DNA of 64,000 bases from an uncultured Lachnospiraceae bacterium (GTDB taxonomy: Bacteria > Bacillota > Clostridia > Lachnospirales > Lachnospiraceae): contig CANSPM010000013.1 of the NCBI GenBank assembly GCA_947648875.1, forward strand, positions 1 to 64,000, written 5' to 3'. The first letter of the stretch is position 1. The number at the start of each line of letters is the position of its first letter. Shown one piece after another: positions 34,879-43,861 of this stretch. The notes below the pieces were generated by a model, which was not told the DNA's origin, made no database searches, and worked only from the letters and a program-made list of their open reading frames with translations. A program made the position numbers and the translations under genes.

Positions 34879-35076
34879 ATGGAAGCGAAAAGAACAAATG
34901 CGGTGTGGGCAAGAAGCCTGTTTGTGGTGGGAATTGCAACCTTGATAATGGTGGGAGCAAAGATATTTGGGCTGGAACTGGCAGACAATGTGGTAAGGAT
35001 TCTGGGGATTGTGAATCTGGCCGCTCTTTTTACGCTGGCGTTTACGACTGTCAAAAAAATTAGAAAAAGAGAGTAG
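34879..35076 (+). CDS. Small membrane protein in the PadR unit
   Basis: A 65-residue protein with two hydrophobic helices (about residues 8-27 and 37-57) and a basic C-terminal end KKIRKRE. The second ATG (34879) is at a better distance from GAGGAGG than the one at 34873. It is the first gene of the PadR-controlled unit, eight bases before the regulator. No family is recognised; it may be a membrane-stress or export-related output (inference). Confidence 0.65.
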   Translation: MEAKRTNAVWARSLFVVGIATLIMVGAKIFGLELADNVVRILGIVNLAALFTLAFTTVKKIRKRE

Positions 35077-35084
35077 AGGCGGAT

Positions 35085-35477
35085 ATGGAAGAACACATCA
35101 AAAAGGTATATGTCCCCATGACAGAGACAGGATTTTACATTCTGTACTGCCTACAGACCCCCATGCATGGTTATAACATTGTCCAGCAGGTACTGAAACT
35201 TACGGACGGGGAGATCCGCATCAGCCCCGGCACCATGTACGGAAGCCTCTCAAAAATGGAGAGGGACTGTTTGATCCGTTTTGTGCGGGAGGAGGAGAAA
35301 CGTAAGATTTACAGCATCACGGAGCTGGGCAGACAGGTACTGAATCTGGAGATGCGGCGCATCCGGCGGCTGTATCGGACCGTGGAGGCGGTGGCCCTGG
35401 ACGGCCTGGAAGGGGGCGGCCTGGCGGGGGCGGTAGTTCTGGACGGCATGGAGCAGGTGAATCCGGCGGGTGAATGA
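35085..35477 (+). CDS. PadR-family transcriptional regulator
   Basis: A 130-residue repressor with the PadR winged helix: TETGFYILYCLQTPMHGYNIVQ, the recognition segment ISPGTMYGSLSKME and the wing KRKIYSITELGR, followed by a short C-terminal dimer helix. PadR proteins repress transport and detoxification genes and usually their own unit. The palindrome at 34800-34816 is the likely target. Its stop overlaps the start of the DUF2812 gene by ATGA, the common PadR-DUF2812 pairing in which the membrane partner is thought to modulate the regulator. Confidence 0.92.
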   Translation: MEEHIKKVYVPMTETGFYILYCLQTPMHGYNIVQQVLKLTDGEIRISPGTMYGSLSKMERDCLIRFVREEEKRKIYSITELGRQVLNLEMRRIRRLYRTVEAVALDGLEGGGLAGAVVLDGMEQVNPAGE

Positions 35478-36067
35478 TAGTACGGCGGGGAAGTGTCATG
35501 AGGAGAATCGGAGGGTTTGGAGTTTTGGCTGAAACATTAAAGAAAATACGTGTATTCACTATAGCGGATTTCAAGGAGGAAGAAGAATGGCTTCGGGAAA
35601 TGCACTGGTCGGGATGGAAGCTAATCGGTCTCATGCCTCCCTGTTTTTTTACTTTTGAAAGGTGCGAGCCGGAGGATGTGGTGTACCAGTTGGACTTTCG
35701 CAACGGGCGGGACGGGAACGGTATGGAGTACCGGCAGATTTTTTAGGACTGCGGGTGGGAATACGTGAACAGTTGCATGAGTTTCCATTATTTCCGCAAA
35801 CCTGTCGCCCAAATGGAGGACGAGGAGGAGATTTTCAGTGACAATGCCTCGAGGGTTGACTTGATCGGGCGGATATGGAAGTGGCGGATGATGCCTGTAT
35901 TTATTATATTTTTTGGCTGCATCCTGCCTCAGGTCCGTCTGGGCATCACCGGTGGGATTCCCATGGATGTCTTTTTCGGATTATATGTGGTTCTGCTGGT
36001 TCTGTATCTTTGTCTGATACTTCATGTGGGGTTAAAATTTTTACGAATGCGGCGCAGCTTACAGTAA
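35474..36067 (+). pseudogene. DUF2812 membrane protein interrupted by an in-frame TAG
   Basis: The frame starts at the ATG overlapping the PadR stop, reads KKIRVFTIADFKEEEEWLRE and GWKLIGLMPPCFFTFER, and meets TAG at 35744-35746 after YRQIF. It continues in the same frame with DCGWEYVNSCMSFHYFRKP and two membrane helices before the true stop at 36067. The DUF2812 family has an acidic residue before this DCGWEYV, so GAG to TAG is the simplest cause. Without the stop the protein would be about 197 residues, a normal length. Pseudogene, sequence error and readthrough remain open. Confidence 0.75.
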
Positions 36068-36326
36068 AGCCCAGGGCCAACCCCGGACATGGGGAAAGCA
36101 TTGCAGGACAGGTAGCAGAAGGGGGGCATTTTTCCACAGGTCCCATATGCGGGCATACGCGCGGGATGTAAATGAGGGAGAAATGCTGCTTATTTGCCAC
36201 AGGGAGCATAATTCTGTCCCGGAGATCAGGATGAAAAGCAGGCTGAAAAGGGCTTAAAATCGGGACAAAGTTGTTTATGCTTTCAGATGATGCACGAAAA
36301 GAAGGTATTTAGTGCGTCATTATTGG

Positions 36327-36355
36327 TTTACATGTGGGCATAGAAGTCTTATAAT
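36327..36355 (+). promoter_or_regulatory. Promoter of the ABC-2 export operon
   Basis: TTTACA at 36327-36332 and TATAAT at 36350-36355, 17-nt spacer, about 178 nt before the ATPase start. The rest of the 465-bp gap (36068-36532) holds no gene I can support. Confidence 0.75.
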
Positions 36356-36532
36356 GGGGGCTGAACACAGGGCAGGCAAATGAAATAATGTTTTGTTTCT
36401 GTGGGCCCTGGGGCTTTGCGAAAGCAGTTGAGACCACAGGGACGCCGTCTTTTCGGGCAGGGAGCGCTGCGTGGCGGCGGATTACAGAGAGTGTGTACCG
36501 GACAGACAAACGGTATGCGGAAAGAGGGAGAT

Positions 36533-37525
36533 ATGTCATTAGAGGTAAGAAACCTGAGTAAAAAGTATGGGGAGAAAACGGTGGTGGACGGTTTGTCCTT
36601 CGCGTTGGAAACCCCCGGTGTCTATGCGCTGCTGGGAACCAATGGCGCGGGCAAGACCACTTCCATTCGTATGATCCTGGGAATGCTGGCCTGTGACGGC
36701 GGTCAGGTGCTGTGGCAGGGGAAACCCATGGATGCCATGCATATGAATGTGGGCTATCTGGCGGAGGAGAGAGGGCTGTATCCCAAATATGAACTGATGG
36801 ATCAGCTGCTGTATTTTGCCAAGTTAAAGGGTGTGCCCAAGGACACGGCCAGAAAGAGAATCGCGTACTGGGCGGAACGCCTGGAGGTGGAGGAATATCT
36901 GTATCCTCCGAAAACCAAAGGAAAAAAGGCGGAGAAACCCAAGATGGCCGACCAGCTTTCCAAGGGCAACCAACAGAAGATCCAGTTGATGGCGGCGCTG
37001 CTTTCGGAGCCGGAGTTGCTGATTCTGGATGAGCCTCTCAGCGGTTTGGACCCGGTAAACACGGATTTGTTTAAGGGTATTATCCGTGAGGAAATGGAAA
37101 AGGGAAAATATCTCATTATGTCATCACATCAGATGGCCACGATTGAGGAATTTTGTGAGGATATCACCATATTGAATCGGGGTAGAACCGTGCTCCAGGG
37201 CAATCTGAACGAGATAAAGCGCAGTTATGGAAGGGTGAATATGTTTGTCAAATGTGATCTGCCCTTTGAGGATATTATTGAGAGACATGCGCTGCCCATT
37301 ATAAATGATACCCCCGACGGCAAGCAGCTGAAAGTGACCGGCGAGTCCCAGGCTCTGGACTTTTTACAGGATCTGTTAAAGGAGCGGCGCCAGGTGGTGA
37401 AATTTGAACTGCGGGAACCGTCCCTGCACGAGATTTTCATTGAGAAAGCGGAGGCTGCCCAGGAGGAGTCCGATGCCGCTGACCGGCGGGCGGAGGAGAA
37501 CGGAGGCAGTTATGAAGAGAAATGA
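36533..37525 (+). CDS. ABC transporter ATPase (NatA-like, ABC-2 type)
   Basis: A 330-residue ATPase: Walker A GTNGAGKTT, Q-loop region near YLAEERG, signature QLSKGNQQKIQLMAALL (the S-x-G-Q form common in ABC-2 ATPases), Walker B LLILDEPLSGLDP and the switch MSSHQM. A long C-terminal extension (about 230-330) has the DUF4162-like accessory domain. A lysine-rich insert (TKGKKAEKPK) precedes the signature. The ATG at 36533 follows AGAGGGAG. The last 14 bases overlap the first permease gene. It energises a transporter formed with the two permeases downstream; a NatAB-like Na+ or drug exporter is likely. Confidence 0.92.
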   Translation: MSLEVRNLSKKYGEKTVVDGLSFALETPGVYALLGTNGAGKTTSIRMILGMLACDGGQVLWQGKPMDAMHMNVGYLAEERGLYPKYELMDQLLYFAKLKGVPKDTARKRIAYWAERLEVEEYLYPPKTKGKKAEKPKMADQLSKGNQQKIQLMAALLSEPELLILDEPLSGLDPVNTDLFKGIIREEMEKGKYLIMSSHQMATIEEFCEDITILNRGRTVLQGNLNEIKRSYGRVNMFVKCDLPFEDIIERHALPIINDTPDGKQLKVTGESQALDFLQDLLKERRQVVKFELREPSLHEIFIEKAEAAQEESDAADRRAEENGGSYEEK

Positions 37526-38945
37526 GTATGCGGGCTGGAAGGAAGTATTTCTCTTCTCCCTCAGACAGGAGACCAAGCAAAAGTCCTTTATAGGTTTTCT
37601 GATTCTGATGTGTGTGATCATCGTGGCCATAATGCCGGTGAGCACATGGCTGCATCAGAGGGACGGAGAGCAGACAAGCGCTACGGAGGTAAGCAGTCTT
37701 ACCATATATGATGAGACTGGGCTGGGTATTGACTACGGCCAGGCGTTGGATGGCGGGCGTTACGACAGTTTGCAGGTGTCGGAGGCTTTGGGGGACGGCT
37801 TTGCGTCCCATGTGCAGGCTCTGGAGGAAAGTCAGGACAGCACAGAGATGATCGTACATGTGACCTATGAGGAGGCGGGATACTTTAATCTCACCTTTGT
37901 GAAGGCGGCTACGGCGGATTTGAAGGATAAGGACTGTGAGCAGCTGTCGCAGGATTTCGAGAGCTTTTTCCTGGACGCCCGCATGCGGGTGGTGGATGTG
38001 GAACAGGAACAGCTGGATTTTATCAACCAGCCGGTGGAGAGCCGGGTGGAACATACCACTGAGGAGGGGGAGATAACCCTCGCGGAAGAAGGAGAGGGCA
38101 TCTCCATGACCGAGTACTATGTGCTGCTGGCAGGAATCGTCATTGTCGTGATGATTGTCAACTTGAGCGGCGGGCAGATTGCCATGTCCATTGTTACGGA
38201 GAAGAGCACTAAGGTGGTGGAATACCTGATGATCAATGTGCGCCCCATGGCGTTGATCGTGGGCAAGATCTTGTCGGCGCTGACCACGGTGGTAATTCAG
38301 TTTGCCGCCTTCGGCATCAGCTATCTTCTCTCCGGCGCAATCAACAGGCTTATCTTTGGAAATGTCTCAGGCAATACGGAGGGAGGAGTGCAGCCCGGAA
38401 TCCTGGAGCTGTTTACTCATGTAAACGGAGGCACATTGCTGCTGGCGTTTTTCATGGTCCTTGTGGGGGTGCTGTTTTTCTGCATTGTAGCGGGACTGGC
38501 CGGAGCTTCCGTGAGCAGGATGGAGGAGATGGCGGAGGGATTGAAGGTCTACCAGCTGCTGCTGGTAGTGGGCTCCTATGTGGGCATTTTTCTTTGTATC
38601 ATGCAGATGATGGGCAATGTCAGTGACGCAGTGGTCAATATCTGCTGTATCCTTCCCCTGTCGGCGCCTTTTGTCATGCCGGCGAACCTGCTGCTGGGCA
38701 AAGTGGGGGTGGTTACGGGTCTGGTGAGTCTGGCGGTGGTGATTGTCTGCACGGCGGCACTGTTTTCCTTTACGGCCAAAGTCTATGAGTCCCTGATATT
38801 TTATAACGGTAACGTACTGAAACTGAAGGATATTTTACAGATTGCGAAGAACCGCCGGGTAGCTGCGGAGGATTCGGACCCCGGAGACGGCGGTTCCGGC
38901 AGCGGGCGGATTCATAGGGGAAAGGAGGGCGGACATCATGAATAA
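37512..38945 (+). CDS. ABC-2 type permease (NatB-like), first subunit
   Basis: A 477-residue permease with one N-terminal helix, a large extracytoplasmic domain (about residues 45-200) and five to six C-terminal helices, the ABC-2 layout. The conserved stretch MSIVTEKSTKVVEYLMINVRP lies before the helix bundle, as in NatB/YhaP proteins. The ATG at 37512 follows GGAGGC and overlaps the ATPase gene; longer in-frame starts lie inside it. It overlaps the next permease by eight bases. Confidence 0.9.
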   Translation: MKRNEYAGWKEVFLFSLRQETKQKSFIGFLILMCVIIVAIMPVSTWLHQRDGEQTSATEVSSLTIYDETGLGIDYGQALDGGRYDSLQVSEALGDGFASHVQALEESQDSTEMIVHVTYEEAGYFNLTFVKAATADLKDKDCEQLSQDFESFFLDARMRVVDVEQEQLDFINQPVESRVEHTTEEGEITLAEEGEGISMTEYYVLLAGIVIVVMIVNLSGGQIAMSIVTEKSTKVVEYLMINVRPMALIVGKILSALTTVVIQFAAFGISYLLSGAINRLIFGNVSGNTEGGVQPGILELFTHVNGGTLLLAFFMVLVGVLFFCIVAGLAGASVSRMEEMAEGLKVYQLLLVVGSYVGIFLCIMQMMGNVSDAVVNICCILPLSAPFVMPANLLLGKVGVVTGLVSLAVVIVCTAALFSFTAKVYESLIFYNGNVLKLKDILQIAKNRRVAAEDSDPGDGGSGSGRIHRGKEGGHHE

Positions 38946-40269
38946 GGGAATGTTCAGCGGCTGGCGGGATGTGTTCTCGTTTACCCTCAGGCAGGCCACC
39001 GGAAAGAAATTCCGCAGTGTTACAATAGGGCTGTCACTGGTGATGTTGGTGGCAGGGCTGGCCGTCAGCACGATCATGGCCTTTTCGCAGAAAAAGGAGG
39101 ATGGTAAGCGCTCTCCCATAGAGCGGGTTTATGTGGCGGACAACAGTGGGCTGGAGGTATTGTACCTGGAGGGCTTTGCGGAGAGATATGGAGAGACTTT
39201 CCCGGCGGTATCCTTTTTGGAGGCAGCGCAGCCCGTGGAAGAACTGGCCGTGGCATTGGGAGAGCAGGAGCCGGAGAGCGTAATTCTGGAGATCAGCCGA
39301 ACCTCCGAAGGATATCTGCTGACGGCAGTGCTGCCCTACGGCACAAAAATAGACAAGGGGGACGCGGAGGATCTATGTGAGGCCTTTACCTCCGTCATGG
39401 AGCAGAGCAAGCTGCTTTCCTCGGGCATCTCTATGGAGAAGCTGGTACTGGCCATGAGCGGCGTGCAGACAAGCCGGCTGGACGCCGGGGAAGAAGAGCG
39501 CAGTCTTGGAGAGCGCCTGGTGTCCATGGTGACCCCCATGGCCATCATATTCTTTATGTATTTTATGACACTGATGTATGGCATGAACGTGGGCCATGCG
39601 GTCAGCGTGGAGAAGTGTTCGAAACTGATGGAAATGATGCTCACGCTGACCAGGCCTTATGGGCTGATTTTTGGCAAGGTTCTGGCAATCACTGTTACGG
39701 CTATCGGGCAGATTCTGTTGTGGATCATCGCTCTGGTGGGGGGATTTTTCCTGGGACATGGAATTGCCAAAGAGGTAATTTATCCTGACTTCCACAATAT
39801 ATTGCTGGAGACATTCAGCCTGTTGCGGGGACAGGTGGGAAGCACCGCTTTTACCCCCGGGGCCATGGTTTTGGCCATCTTTGCGATATGCCTGTCATTT
39901 CTGTTCTACTGTATGCTGGCGGGGCTGATCGCCTCTTTTGCCAGCAAGGCGGAAGAACTGGGCCAGGTTATGAGTTTTTATCAGTTGGCCATGGTTGCCG
40001 GTTTCTTTGGTTCCTATATGCTGCCGTTGCAGGAGAAAGACTGGCTGAACGCGATCCTTCGGATCGTCCCGCTCACCAGCGCCTATATGTTGCCGGGGGA
40101 TATTCTGGTGGGCAATGTGACGGTTTGGGAGGGGCTGTTATATGTAGCGCTTTTGATGGCGTTTACCGCCGTGGTGGTGGTGTTTACCGGACGGATTTAC
40201 CGGGATCAGCTATTCTACCGCGGCAAGAGTCTGAAAGAGCGGCTGCGCAGGAAGATGAAAGAGGCGTAA
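38938..40269 (+). CDS. ABC-2 type permease (NatB-like), second subunit
   Basis: A 443-residue permease parallel to the preceding one: N-terminal helix, external domain (about 45-190), the motif HAVSVEKCSKLMEMMLTLTRPYGLIFGK and about six helices. Both permeases begin with GW-[KR]-[DE]-V-F-[LS]-F-[ST]-LRQ, so they are paralogues that probably form a heterodimer with the ATPase. The start follows AAAGGAGGGC. A terminator overlaps its stop codon. Confidence 0.9.
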   Translation: MNKGMFSGWRDVFSFTLRQATGKKFRSVTIGLSLVMLVAGLAVSTIMAFSQKKEDGKRSPIERVYVADNSGLEVLYLEGFAERYGETFPAVSFLEAAQPVEELAVALGEQEPESVILEISRTSEGYLLTAVLPYGTKIDKGDAEDLCEAFTSVMEQSKLLSSGISMEKLVLAMSGVQTSRLDAGEEERSLGERLVSMVTPMAIIFFMYFMTLMYGMNVGHAVSVEKCSKLMEMMLTLTRPYGLIFGKVLAITVTAIGQILLWIIALVGGFFLGHGIAKEVIYPDFHNILLETFSLLRGQVGSTAFTPGAMVLAIFAICLSFLFYCMLAGLIASFASKAEELGQVMSFYQLAMVAGFFGSYMLPLQEKDWLNAILRIVPLTSAYMLPGDILVGNVTVWEGLLYVALLMAFTAVVVVFTGRIYRDQLFYRGKSLKERLRRKMKEA

Positions 40270-40280
40270 AACGCCTCTTT
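40261..40280 (+). terminator. Terminator overlapping the end of the ABC-2 operon
   Basis: GAGGCGT, loop AAA, ACGCCTC and TTT; the left arm contains the last codons. It lies between convergent genes and may serve both. Confidence 0.65.
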
Positions 40281-40287
40281 CTCTGCG

Positions 40288-41979
40288 TTAAGATTCTTCC
40301 AGTATGAAGTCCATGAGCAGCGCGTCACTGAGTCTTGCACCCAGCAGTGTGGTCTTTTTTATGCCGGTCCAGGCGATTTCGGAGACAAAGTTACTGGCAA
40401 AATCTTCCAGAGAGGGTACATTGTCAAACTTTTCTTTGCCGATTTCCACCGCAATCGTCTCAATCAGTGTAAAGGGAAGTCCTATGATTGCGCAGATACT
40501 GCTGGCTGTCAGAAGTTTGGAGGCGAATGTCAGGCCGCGGGAGGCGCCTGCCCCTGCGGCGATCCCCTCCACAGCTGCGGCTGTCGCGGCAGCGGCTTCT
40601 CCGGACGAAATGGCGGCGTTTGATATTGTCGCCGCCGCTGAGGTGGCAGTGGTGGTACATTTGGCCAGGAGCTTTGCGGTGCCGGCGCTGACGGCCAATA
40701 CCACGGAGAGGATGTCCAGCGCCACGCCCACCCACATGAGGATCTGGGAGGTGTTGCTGGGTTCCACCACCACGTTGAGTTCACCGTTGAACTCCGGGCC
40801 TTCCCGAAGGACAAAGATGGTCTTGTCATTGACCTTCTTAGTATCAAAAGCGATTTTCTGGTGCAGCGTCAGATACGCGCTGTACAGAGTTTTGCTGTAG
40901 GACGCATTGATAATGCCCAGTTCCAGATAATCATCCACCAGACGTATGGAAAAATTGTTGGCTTTTATGGAAAGGTCTACTTTTTCTTTTTTGGAGATTT
41001 CTACATTTTTAAAGGTAATTTGCCGCTTATTATGAAGTTCCAGGCCGTTGGAGGAATAGGTAAAGTCATCCGCGCTGGTTCCGGTCATCATCTTAGTGGC
41101 CGCTGTGATCAGCAGATTTTTACAGAAATTTTGTGGACTGATACACAGGACGGCATTGGCATTCCGGGCTCTGTGTTGAAATATGCGGGGGTCTACGCTT
41201 TGTTGGAGATAGGGGGCGGCAACTCTGCCTTCTGTCATGCACAGGATGGAGAACAGACTTTCTGCTTCCGTAGGCGTATTGCCTGGTACAAACGCCGCGT
41301 AGCCTGTGTCGGAGGGTTTTAACCACGCAAAATCCCCAGTGGCCTTGTCGCTTATATTGACGGTGGAGAATACATAGCGGAATTGCTTTAAAACTTTTTC
41401 GGTGTTCAGATATCTTTTAAAGGTTCCCTCCACCAGCAGATCCAGAATACTTTCCGGGGCCAACCCTGGAAAACAATGATCTGTTATTACTACCTGGGAT
41501 TGCTCTGCGGCGGTCAGTGTCAGCAACTTTTTCGGAGGACTTGTTTCGTCCAACTGACTCTCATACTGTAAGGAGACTTCAGCGACAATATATCCCCCGT
41601 CCAGAGACGCTTCCGTCTCATCCAGTGTGATCTTTCCGCTGGTTACCGGCAATCTCATATAGATGGAATTGCCGTTTCCCCGCAGCTCCAGCTGCCATTG
41701 CCCCCAATTTCCCGTGAGTTTTACGCTGCTGCCCTTCTGCAAAGTGGGTTTGAGCAACTGATAATAGCTTTCGGCGTTGGCGCCGCTCAGATAATCCAGC
41801 AGCGCATGCGCTTCCGTCTCATTGCTGAAAGTGGCGGGATAAGTGGAGTTTTCCCGGATTTCCCGGTTGACGACCTCATAGGTGGTGGTAAACGAGGTGT
41901 CCCAGCCAAAAGTGTCTGCGCCCGCCAGGATATGATTTTTCCGGGTGTTCTGTTCTTCCCATGTTCTGTGTTCTTCCAT
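40288..41979 (-). CDS. TULIP-family P47-like protein (larger member)
   Basis: A 563-residue protein. Its start has the P47 signature TFGWDTSFTTTYEVVNREI followed by SYPATF-like residues, which is how the clostridial P-47/OrfX (TULIP) proteins begin. Beta-rich segments follow to about residue 420, then a hydrophobic Ala/Thr-rich region (about 425-520) with MWVGVALDILSVVLAVSAG, and an amphipathic tail. P47 and OrfX proteins are lipid-binding TULIP proteins that accompany some botulinum neurotoxins and various insecticidal loci; their own function is unsettled. The ATG at 41979 follows AAAGGAG. No signal peptide. It lies downstream of a smaller P47-like gene in the same direction, but no neurotoxin or NTNH gene is present. 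Confidence 0.78.
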   Translation of the reverse strand: MEEHRTWEEQNTRKNHILAGADTFGWDTSFTTTYEVVNREIRENSTYPATFSNETEAHALLDYLSGANAESYYQLLKPTLQKGSSVKLTGNWGQWQLELRGNGNSIYMRLPVTSGKITLDETEASLDGGYIVAEVSLQYESQLDETSPPKKLLTLTAAEQSQVVITDHCFPGLAPESILDLLVEGTFKRYLNTEKVLKQFRYVFSTVNISDKATGDFAWLKPSDTGYAAFVPGNTPTEAESLFSILCMTEGRVAAPYLQQSVDPRIFQHRARNANAVLCISPQNFCKNLLITAATKMMTGTSADDFTYSSNGLELHNKRQITFKNVEISKKEKVDLSIKANNFSIRLVDDYLELGIINASYSKTLYSAYLTLHQKIAFDTKKVNDKTIFVLREGPEFNGELNVVVEPSNTSQILMWVGVALDILSVVLAVSAGTAKLLAKCTTTATSAAATISNAAISSGEAAAATAAAVEGIAAGAGASRGLTFASKLLTASSICAIIGLPFTLIETIAVEIGKEKFDNVPSLEDFASNFVSEIAWTGIKKTTLLGARLSDALLMDFILEES

Positions 41980-42060
41980 TTGTACTCCTTTCTTTAGAGC
42001 GCGGAGGATGCTTATGTCCATATTTCGGTTTTGTCCGTGTGAAGTTCCAAACCTGTTGCG

Positions 42061-43290
42061 CTATCCCCGCATATAGATATTAGAGGCATATCCGCCGTCT
42101 GTAAATTGCAGACTCGCGTTTGCCCAGGTAAGAAAATAGCCTCCCTCCTCTCCATTGTAGTGAATGTTGTTCATCATGTTTTTCACCCGGGACTGGATCT
42201 CATCGCCTATAAGCTCTGAGATCATTGTAAACAGCCCAAAGGTAAAAATGCCTGCAGTGATCTCGATCCACAGGGGGATATGCTTGTCCGAATGAAATTC
42301 ATCTTCGCTTCCGGCGATGGGAACAAAGTATACTCTGCCGCCGTTTTCCGGGGTGAAGCGCGGACTGCGGACGGAATGGAAAGTATAAGATATGTAGGAA
42401 TCCGCCAATCCGGTAAAATCTACGGTCCCCTCTACCAGCAGATGCAGGTAGTCTCCCACAAACTGGAGTTTTATCAAACTTGCCTGAATCGTATAGTGTG
42501 TTGCCGCAACCTTTATTTTGGATACGAAGACGCTTCCCTCATTGACAATGGAGTTATCGTCAAGTACCTTAAATCTCCCCCCGCTTATGTTGAGGAGCTG
42601 TGGAATGCGGGGAAGAATGAATTTCTCCAGAAAAATCCTGCGGCTCATTATATAGCCAAAATCAAATCCCATCAGTAGCTGTGGGGAAAATTGACGGCTG
42701 GGCTCGTGCTCCATCTGCCGCACCGCGCACATGACCGCCATCACAGGCATCCCGTCCAGATTCTGAAAAGCGGGCACGCTCTTGCAGACAGAGATGCCCA
42801 GAGGCTGGAAATAATCCCCGTTCAGCTTTGCCAGGACAATGGAGATCCGGTTTTCCTGCTCGATGAGCGCCCGGGCCAGAACCGTGCCGAAACTGTCCTG
42901 TAGAATCTCCTCTTTGATCTCTCCCGTGATATCCGCGTTCTCGATCCAGACGGCGCCAAAGCGTACATCGCTGCTGCTCTCGGCAAGGGTCTTGCAGACA
43001 AAGCCAACATTCTTTTCATCTTTAAAGCAAAATTGCAGATGCGCTCTGCTGAGAATCCGGTCGTGCTCTTCCGTTATGCCTCCCACGCTGATGCGGACAT
43101 TGCGAAGCGTGAGCTCCACAGCCATGTATTGTTCATTTCCTGACCATCCGATCTGAAACTCCGGGATCTCTGCGCAGAGCATACCGTTTTTGTAGTTGAA
43201 GGCATCGAGGAAGGCTGTTTTCTGTTCTCGAATATTTCGGTTGATCCGTTCTGTCTTACATGCAAAAACGATATCCCATGTGCTTTCCAT
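42061..43290 (-). CDS. TULIP-family P47-like protein (smaller member)
   Basis: A 409-residue protein, close to the 415 residues of classical P-47. It starts MESTWDIVFACKTERINRNI, the same opening as its neighbour, then MAVELTLRNVRISV and long alternating beta-type segments, ending with a hydrophobic helix (PLWIEITAGIFTFGLFTMISEL) and a tail ending LTWANASLQFTDGGY. The ATG at 43290 follows GAGGAGG. No signal peptide or lipobox. It is the first gene of the - strand unit, 81 nt upstream of the larger member, behind a consensus promoter. Lipid or hydrophobic ligand binding is likely by family; the biological role is unknown. Confidence 0.75.
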   Translation of the reverse strand: MESTWDIVFACKTERINRNIREQKTAFLDAFNYKNGMLCAEIPEFQIGWSGNEQYMAVELTLRNVRISVGGITEEHDRILSRAHLQFCFKDEKNVGFVCKTLAESSSDVRFGAVWIENADITGEIKEEILQDSFGTVLARALIEQENRISIVLAKLNGDYFQPLGISVCKSVPAFQNLDGMPVMAVMCAVRQMEHEPSRQFSPQLLMGFDFGYIMSRRIFLEKFILPRIPQLLNISGGRFKVLDDNSIVNEGSVFVSKIKVAATHYTIQASLIKLQFVGDYLHLLVEGTVDFTGLADSYISYTFHSVRSPRFTPENGGRVYFVPIAGSEDEFHSDKHIPLWIEITAGIFTFGLFTMISELIGDEIQSRVKNMMNNIHYNGEEGGYFLTWANASLQFTDGGYASNIYMRG

Positions 43291-43457
43291 AATATCCTCC
43301 TCTGGCTTTCCCTCTATACAGCCGGTCCTATGGGGGTGAATAATTTCAGCTGCGAGGCTACAATGGGCAGTCCCTTGTTCCGTTAGCGGGCACTGGAACA
43401 TTTCGGTTTGGCCTGTCTTAATGACAGGGGTTAAAAAATATATAATTGTGTTTCTAT

Positions 43458-43486
43458 ATGATAACTTATTTGGTAAAAGTTGTCAA
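43458..43486 (-). promoter_or_regulatory. Promoter of the P47-like pair
   Basis: On the - strand TTGACA (43481-43486) and TATCAT (43458-43463), 17-nt spacer. A CCTGTC-TTAAT-GACAGG hairpin (43414-43430) lies in the leader. The surrounding 43291-43570 is AT-rich and otherwise empty. Confidence 0.8.
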
Positions 43487-43574
43487 TATAATTTGCTGAA
43501 ATGTCTGCAAAACATACACGAATGTTCCCAGTAAGAAGAAAAAATAAAAATTATAAATATCTATTAAAAAATAT

Positions 43575-43602
43575 TTGACAAATACGTGGAGTGGAGTATA
43601 AT
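43575..43602 (+). promoter_or_regulatory. Consensus promoter of a short transcription unit
   Basis: TTGACA (43575-43580) and TATAAT (43597-43602), both perfect, 16-nt spacer, divergent from the P47 promoter about 90 nt away. Confidence 0.85.
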
Positions 43603-43646
43603 TGAGAGAAAACACCGCAGTGCTGGCGAGAGAAGGAGAACAGAGC

Positions 43647-43793
43647 ATGAGACAGTTTTGGGGATATCAGAATAGCGAATTTACCACGCAGTCTTCCGGT
43701 AAGCCGTCTGTCTTTTTTGCGTATTCCTGCTTTAGGGAAACGGTCACGCAGAGCCCTATCCCCGCCGAATTGCTGATAGCAGAATCTCCCTGA
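43647..43793 (+). CDS. Possible 48-residue small protein (or sRNA gene)
   Basis: Between a perfect promoter (43575-43602) and a strong terminator (43828-43861) lies a transcript of about 250 nt. It contains one ORF with a ribosome binding site (AGAAGGAG) and ATG at 43647, MRQFWGYQNSEF to the stop at 43793. The peptide is neutral with one cysteine, no membrane helix and no leader-like GG motif. No family is recognised. The transcript could equally be a regulatory RNA or an mRNA with an untranslated role. The promoter is divergent from the P47-like operon. Confidence 0.4.
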   Translation: MRQFWGYQNSEFTTQSSGKPSVFFAYSCFRETVTQSPIPAELLIAESP

Positions 43794-43827
43794 TGAAGGG
43801 GAGTCAATTGGGGAACATATATAGCAG

Positions 43828-43861
43828 GGTATCTGTATAGACGTATACAGGTACCTTTTTT
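43828..43861 (+). terminator. Terminator of the short transcription unit
   Basis: GGTATCTGTATA and TATACAGGTACC pair over 12 bp with one G-T pair; six T follow. Confidence 0.9.

Noticed and set aside
40288..43290. Botulinum-type neurotoxin cluster
   Set aside because: Only P47-like genes are present; no neurotoxin, NTNH, OrfX1 or BotR gene is in the window.
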